From Climacium dendroides (Eukaryota > Streptophyta > Bryopsida > Hypnales > Climaciaceae), in NCBI GenBank assembly GCA_950106755.1, contig OX467082.1:16430001-16494000 (forward strand): DNA of 64,000 nucleotides, in the 5' to 3' direction. Positions within the stretch are counted from its first letter, which is position 1, and each line of letters begins with the position of its first letter. Shown one piece after another: positions 58,051-64,000 of this stretch. Position numbers and translations under genes: made by a program. The notes below the pieces were generated by a model. That model saw only the letters and a program-made list of their open reading frames with translations, ran no database searches and was not told where the DNA came from.

Positions 58051-61000
58051 TCGTTTCTTGCACACAAATCTCCATGACAATCTTTACTGAGGTTTCATGT
58101 CTAGTTCAGGTGGTATCCTGCCTAGATATCTGTAAAATACCGAGAGCGTCCTTCAGGATTGATATAAGCTCAGTGATACTGGCGAAATCCTCGTAGCACA
58201 AGTTTGTGAGCACTTGAAGGGCGATGCCTACGCAGTTGGTCCTGGATAAGAAAAGAAAGAGCCTGGGCTGACACAGTTCATTGTACCCATTCAATTCTAA
58301 GTAAGTCCCTTGGTCCCCAATACTTTTAGTTCCTATATTCCCTCTTTCAAAACCCCTGGAGAACACTGGTTGTGTGCACGACGACAATGTACTGTACTTA
58401 CTATGTTTCAATGAATACACCCAACTCTCTCCAATGCCGCTGACTTTTCGCAATTGGATCTCTCTTGTTGTACTGTATACATGCTTGTTTTGGCAATGTC
58501 AAACTCTAAACACATGTACAAGCAAAACGTATCTGCAAGCTGCAGAATTCGATCCTTTTCAGAGTTTTATCTCGGGTAAAATGACTTCGGAGAAACCATA
58601 TGTCGGCAAGCTGGACTTGTGCACATTAGCTGAGCTGCTTCTACATACTCACCTGTATTTGGCAGGGTGACCACTTTCACTGGGTTCACACTGGACGGCC
58701 TAGAAAAATGACGCCTCGAAGATTCTCCGTTAATTCTCGCATTAACTTATATGTACACATGGAAAGTGAAGCCCATTCACTGAAATGAATGCGAGTGCAG
58801 GTGCAGATTGCGGCAATGATAAACAGATCACAGTGCTTCAATTCCCGGATTTGACACTTTGTGACCAACCACTACAAGGTAGGACCACCCATTCCTGACC
58901 AGAGCCCCATGCCCAATCTGTAGGGTGTAGTTATTTCCAACCAACCAAGGCTGGAAGAGATTTCCAAACCAAGCTTGGAGTGTTGTTTTTTCTCCTTTTC
59001 AAGGTCAGGACTAGTAATGAGCAAGAAAGGAGGAAGTAGTGAGCGGGATAAGGTACACCAACCCATTACCGTTTGCAATTACCCATTACCGTCACCAACT
59101 TTTGGCTCCAATTCCACCTAAAATCCCCCCCAATTTCCTTCATTTTATGACAAAATCAGAGAATTCTATGACAAAATCAGGGATTTTATGACAACAAAGG
59201 ATAACGTGTCACTCCATTAATAGAGAATATCCAGTACTTAATTAGGCGGTAATGGGTTGTTTAGGGGACGTTTATTTCCCCAATCTATAAGTGGTTTTGT
59301 AATTTCAGTACTTTGAAAATTCACAGAAATTACAATTTTAATCAAAAAATTATAATTCCACTTGGGTTTGATCCTTGAAACAAGCACACACCTCTGAAAA
59401 ATATGTGCCCCTCTTGGAATTGACCCCTAGATACTCAGATTGCAAATCAGGGTGGTAATAGGCTTATCTACCTTAGTAGTTCTTGAATGATTAGAATTGG
59501 AAGACTTTACATATTAGACATGGGTTGAGACCAACTTTTGGATTCTAAAGTTCATAGAAATTTCAATTCAACTAATAAAATTACCAAATCTTTGGCAATC
59601 CTCAACATTTCTATTTTTCAGCATCTTTGGAAATATTTGCTTTGCCTTACACTACTCCAGATTATGTCCACAATTGCTTATTTGATGGAATATGGGTGAC
59701 TCTATTATAAATTGAAAGTGAAGTTATTGGTATTCTTTGTAATTTTTCAATTTTCTTTTCAACTCACATAACATTTAGTAGCATGCACTAGCATTGCCTT
59801 GGTTCTACTAACTTAACAACAAATGGTGTAAAATATTTCATACCCGTCAATAGCAATGTGGATAGGTGGAGGCTCAATGTGATGAGAAGAGTGCATGAAG
59901 GAAAAGGCATTAGACATGAAGGCTACTAAATGTTATGCAAGTGAATTGAAGGCTATAAAAACTTTTCCTTTGTAACATTATATAAGGCTTATTACCTGTA
60001 GAAGAAGATACATTTATTTTAACTATTACTTTATAATTGTAGGTAACATGGTAATCCCTTAAAATTAGTAGGTCCACTAAAAATAATGAGACCACTTAAG
60101 ATTTCATAAAATCTAATAACAACTTTGTCAAAAAAGATTCCATCAAAAATCTCTATCTTTGCCACTCAATACTGTAGAGTATTGTATTACTTCTTCTTAC
60201 TATTGCTACAAGTTTGACTTACGGATGATAACTACCAACTTAAAAGTCTTTGAATGTTCATTCTATACATAGAACATAAAAATCAATATTAAAAGTAAAA
60301 TAGGATATTAAAATAGATTCCAATTAAAGGTAAGGGAATCACCTTATTGATGAAATATAATCTAATGTAATGTACATTGCAGTTACATTCTAAACATTAC
60401 AATACAAACACTAACTTAAAAAATTGTTTGTAATCACTCTTCTGTAATGACCCTACCTTGAAGATAACAACATGACATATTCTATGGATATTCAGAGAAG
60501 GTGCAATTACAGAGACAGAGGGGTGCTGCAGGTGTTGTCCCAGATTTTCCTTTTGCATTTTGAGCTGTTTTCTTTCGGTTTGTGAGTCAGCGCCGAAGCT
60601 TTGAAGCTCCGAAGCCGAAGTCAGTAACTTAAGCTGAGGTCAAGTGCAGGGAGACTTATGAATGCACTCGCAAGTTTACAGCTCTACTTCCTTGAGTGCC
60701 AGTTGACAGAATCTTTTCATGTTCACTAGTCTCTGCAATCATCAAGCTCCCCGCAATCACTTCAATTATGTTGCACTGTCTGTAAAGAATTCAATTTCGC
60801 AGTAAGTTAACAAAATCGACCTAGGAAGCTTGTTTCGATTGAAAAGGCTTAGGATTTAGCACTGGGGTTGTGAATCTCGTCGATCGTCTTGTTGGGAGTC
60901 CACGACAGAGGCCCATCTTCTGGAACCGGGGTGGCACGAATTGGAAGCTATGGCGCATTGATGAGGGATTAGGTCGTCTCTGAGGTCATGCCCTGGGCAG

Positions 61001-61631
61001 AAGCGAGCGGCGGAACTAGAGGAGCATCCCACTGTTGCAGAAATTGAAGGTAAATCACGATTTGAAGAGTATTTGAAACCAAAAGTGGTGGTGGTGGCAG
61101 AGAATTTCATCGGTGATGTAACGCTCTTTGCTTTAGTGCTTGGATTGAATGTTTGCGATGCGGTTGCTGTAACAGTACCTGTTGTTTTTTAGGTAGCCTC
61201 AGCCTGGATTTGAGATGTAATCAAACCTCTGCCTCTCTTCACCGCTCGTAGTGGCTCTCTCCTCTGGCAGTTTTGTTTTTTCTTCTCCTTTGGAATGTTA
61301 CACCTCTGTAATGTGACACATTATTATATGACAGAGATTATGTTTCTACCACTTGAGGAACAGTTGTGAGGAGTGCTTATATGACACCATTACATTAGGG
61401 TTTCTGAAACATGTAAAATTTGAGAGCTGAGATGGCATCCTTGTTGAGGCTCGTGGGTGTGTTCGCAGAGTATCTGGTATTAGGGCACGGGAATATGATA
61501 GTGTAATATGTTGAGTGTATGGATTCCAACTCTTTCACTAACGACATCGATCATGTGTCTCAGAGGATGCTTTTTCTCGGAGGTAGAGAAAAGGCAATGA
61601 GAGTGATCCACGGGTCAAATCCGAGGCTGTT
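58051..61631. other. spacer between MEX1 and the ZIP transporter
   Basis: No complete gene was recognised. The left end carries an antisense exon-like fragment (58106-58252). The middle (59100-60480) is AT-rich. An unbroken frame (about 60973-61191, plus) lies upstream of the ZIP leader. Confidence 0.4.
58106..58252 (-). pseudogene. antisense exon-like fragment, ARM/helical repeat-like
   Basis: On the minus strand a good acceptor (TTATCCAG) opens a frame reading RTNCVGIALQVLTNLCYEDF and ITELISILKDALGILQ, ending at a TGA. The leucine-rich helical pattern is like an armadillo-type repeat exon. No convincing upstream exons were found on that strand, so it may be a leftover fragment. The protein family is not identified. 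Confidence 0.3.
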
Positions 61632-63368
61632 ATGGTGACGATGGAGAGCCGTAGTATGTGGTGGAGCCCTAGCTTTGTATACCGGGCCGTGCAAGTTCTT
61701 GTTGTTATTCTAGCTCTCTTGTTGATCTCTCCAGTGGAGGCCTACCGAGAAAATGGAGTTGAGAAGGAAACGAGAGCCATACAGAACAAAAAAATGGATG
61801 TGGGAGATCAGTTTGTTGCTGTTCCAGTTCCAAAGGTGCCCGTTTCGACAGTGGCATGGCTGACTCTGGCCATGGCAGTTGCAACTGGGCTGGGTGCAGT
61901 GCCGTTCTTCTTCGTGCAGCTGGAGCCCCGGTGGGGCGGCATTTGCAACGGGGTGGCGTCTGGCGTGATGCTGGCAGCCAGCTTTGATCTCATTCAAGAG
62001 GGGCAAAAGTATGGCGGCGGCAGCTGGGTGGTGATCGGGATTTTATCCGGTGGTTTGTTCATCCTCCTCAGTCAGCGAATTGTGCATCAGAATTTCGGTG
62101 AAGTGAGCATGCTGGATGTCAAGGGGGCGGATGTGCCGAAGATGATTTTGGTGGTCTCCATCATGACCTTGCATTCCTTTGGTGAAGGTTCAGGAGTCGG
62201 GGTCTCGTTTGCAGGTTCGAAAGGGTTATCTCAGGGCTTAATGGTCACCATCGCCATTGCAGTCCATAACATTCCGGAGGGGTTGGCGGTGAGCTTGCTG
62301 CTATCGTCTCAGGGCTTGTCACCCAAGCAGTCCATGTTGTGGAGCATCTTCACATCGTTACCCCAGCCTCTGGTTGCCGTTCCTGCATTCTTATGTGCTG
62401 AAGCCTTCCAGAAGTTTCTGCCCTTCTGTATGGGCTTTGCAGGGGGCTGTATGATCTGGATGGTCATGGCCGAAGTGATGCCCGACAGTTTTAAAGACGC
62501 AGGAAAATCCGAGGTCGCCACCGCTGCCACTCTTGCCGTGACGTTCATGGAGGCTCTCAGTGCGTTGCTAGAAGGGAGCGAAGGAGCCCAACCGGATATG
62601 TTCTTGGCTTTCCTTAGCTTTGGAATAGGCCCCTTAGTCGGGGCTGTGATCCACATGCTGCTAGTGAGCTCCGTCAAGGTGCCAGTGGCTATGGCTACTG
62701 GAATTGGAGAAGGGGTTGCCTTAATGGTAGCCACTTGGAAACCTTTACAAATGATACTGGATGGGAAGATGAATATCTTTCAGATTTTCCTCCTTTTTTG
62801 TGCAGGGGCTTTTTTGCATTTTCTGCTTCGAAACTATGTCGAATCTAAATCCAAGTCGAAGGGAGAGATTTTTCTACCTGGCTCTGTGATGAGTCCTATG
62901 GCAAGGAGGGCTTGCTTGGCTGCTTTTATGATTTGGTTTTACTCTTTTGTCGAGGGATTGGCTATGGGTGTGGCCGCAACGAGTGGGTACAACCGGTACT
63001 TACTGTTTCCTGTGGCACTTCACGGCCTACCGCGTGGAGTTGGTGTGGGGAGCGTAGTGTATGGAGCTACGGGTAGCAAAAAGGGCTCCTCTTTAGCAGC
63101 TACCCTCACTTGTTTGGCAGGTCCTATTGGTGCTTTCTGTGCAGCACTGACTGGATTCGGTCCAAGCGGGCTTGAATATGGGATTGTCTTGGCAGGTGGT
63201 AGCGTTTTCCCATGGTCCCGTGTGCTGAGAGGCCGGCGAGCTCCGAAGGGGTTTGATCCGAAGACCACATATTTCGGCATGTCAATGGGTATAATGTTGA
63301 CAATCATGTGTTTAATCACCACACGACTTGTCTGCCTGCATACGCCTTATTGCGGCACTTCCTTGTAG
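61632..63368 (+). CDS. ZIP-family metal ion transporter
   Basis: This is a single intronless frame of 578 aa. An N-terminal hydrophobic signal/anchor (VLVVILALLLISPVEA) is followed by multiple membrane segments. ZIP metal-site helices are visible as LHSFGEGSGVGVSFAGS (H181) and VHNIPEGLAVS (H212 to G217), the HNIPEG motif being diagnostic. A third block, MAEVMPDSFKDAG, follows. The C-terminal half has additional hydrophobic segments, giving an unusually long ZIP like Arabidopsis At3g08650. Such proteins carry Zn or related divalent cations toward the cytosol. Subcellular location is uncertain. The first ATG (61632) is used. A second lies three codons on. Confidence 0.9.
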   Translation: MVTMESRSMWWSPSFVYRAVQVLVVILALLLISPVEAYRENGVEKETRAIQNKKMDVGDQFVAVPVPKVPVSTVAWLTLAMAVATGLGAVPFFFVQLEPRWGGICNGVASGVMLAASFDLIQEGQKYGGGSWVVIGILSGGLFILLSQRIVHQNFGEVSMLDVKGADVPKMILVVSIMTLHSFGEGSGVGVSFAGSKGLSQGLMVTIAIAVHNIPEGLAVSLLLSSQGLSPKQSMLWSIFTSLPQPLVAVPAFLCAEAFQKFLPFCMGFAGGCMIWMVMAEVMPDSFKDAGKSEVATAATLAVTFMEALSALLEGSEGAQPDMFLAFLSFGIGPLVGAVIHMLLVSSVKVPVAMATGIGEGVALMVATWKPLQMILDGKMNIFQIFLLFCAGAFLHFLLRNYVESKSKSKGEIFLPGSVMSPMARRACLAAFMIWFYSFVEGLAMGVAATSGYNRYLLFPVALHGLPRGVGVGSVVYGATGSKKGSSLAATLTCLAGPIGAFCAALTGFGPSGLEYGIVLAGGSVFPWSRVLRGRRAPKGFDPKTTYFGMSMGIMLTIMCLITTRLVCLHTPYCGTSL

Positions 63369-64000
63369 CTGTAAAGAAAGTCGGGTAATTAATCTGTTTT
63401 AGGTGAAATCTGGAACGATTTTGCACACTCGTCTGCTTTTGGATGCATCCAAGCATGAGTAATAGTTATGAGCCTCAGGGACTTTGGTCAACTTGTACCA
63501 TGATTCTAGGAACTAGACCCCTTCAAGATTTTTTTCATGAAGTATCTTGCCCTGAAGGATTGGCGGCAATTATTGTAGAATCAGCTGATTTCAGCAGAGA
63601 ATTAATATTTGAAGCATGTCTTGGCATCCTGTCAAAGTTTTGTTACTAATGTTTCGACCAGTGTTAACGTAGGCTTCAGAGGCCTTCAATTTATTTCTGG
63701 AAAAACAACAATAGCTCACTTGAAAATTGTTATACCGTTCTTTATTTTTGGTTGTTTTTTATTGTGGCTACTTTGCTGAACTCTTAAATTATGCTCTGTT
63801 TTAAAATACATGCTGCTTCGAAGAAAATTTGCACCTGTTCAATATGAGGAAATATTTGAGGAAATATTTGGTTATCTTGACATTGTGAGGTCTGAAGTTC
63901 AGGTTTCAAAAAGTGCGAGGCTTCCCCTTGGAACTGGTACAGCGACCACCGAATGTGCGATTAATGCCAACTTGGTTTGCTGTCGACTTGATGAATGGTT
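63369..64000. other. 3' flank of the ZIP gene
   Basis: This is probably the 3' UTR and flank. A short plus frame (about 63531-63648) reads HEVSCPEGLAAIIVESADFS and ends LIFEACLGILSKFCY. It looks helical-repeat-like but has no identified partner exons. No other gene was seen before the window ends. Confidence 0.35.

Noticed and set aside
1..64000. tRNA or rRNA genes
   Set aside because: A visual scan for TTCGA-type T-loops with paired arms found only isolated matches (for example 36730 and 59370) with no cloverleaf. No rRNA segments were recognised.

Overview
The window is nuclear DNA of a land plant, and a bryophyte (most likely a moss) fits best. The genes are split by short GT-AG introns, coding DNA is GC-richer than the AT-rich spacers, and the enzymes are plant-type. 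They include a chloroplast maltose exporter, a nuclear group II maturase and a DYW-type PPR editing factor. The species cannot be named from the sequence.

Layout: 1-4.4 kb is AT-rich repeat DNA with a foldback element. 4.5-6.6 kb (+) is a 2-oxoglutarate/Fe(II) dioxygenase whose 3' end is partly duplicated at 6.87-7.05 kb. 7.1-9.6 kb (-) is an intronless DYW PPR protein. 11.5-13.8 kb (+) is a nuclear maturase with a decayed reverse-transcriptase site, head-to-head with the PPR gene. 15.2-17.2 kb (-) is a small CRAL-TRIO protein. 17.9-24.3 kb (+) is sphingosine-1-phosphate lyase (16 coding exons, one of 16 nt). 26.6-28.8 kb (+) is a TMEM184/DUF300 membrane protein. 30.8-31.8 kb (+) is a 104-aa secreted precursor ending in a PSY-like sulfopeptide motif. 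32-44.7 kb is repeat-rich and carries a 2-kb foldback and a broken Tnp2 (CACTA-type) transposase. 44.8-50.8 kb (+) is mitochondrial 2-oxoglutarate dehydrogenase E1. 51.7-52.0 kb is a possible 69-aa gene. 53.9-58.05 kb (+) is maltose exporter MEX1. 61.6-63.4 kb (+) is an intronless ZIP metal transporter.

The genes are unlinked housekeeping functions, with no operon-like logic. They serve mitochondrial carbon metabolism, plastid starch export, sphingolipid breakdown, organellar RNA processing, metal transport and peptide signalling. I rebuilt exon chains by hand from reading-frame continuity and splice signals. For all nine spliced models the exon lengths sum to a whole number of codons.

The main unexplained signal is in the introns. 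At least four families of short, probably non-autonomous elements recur inside introns of different genes. One is a ~214-bp family with CCC..AGTGCCCAAG termini and, in its best copy, TTAA target duplications (piggyBac-like). The other notable item is the PSY-like peptide gene, whose exons are too short to show as ordinary long ORFs.
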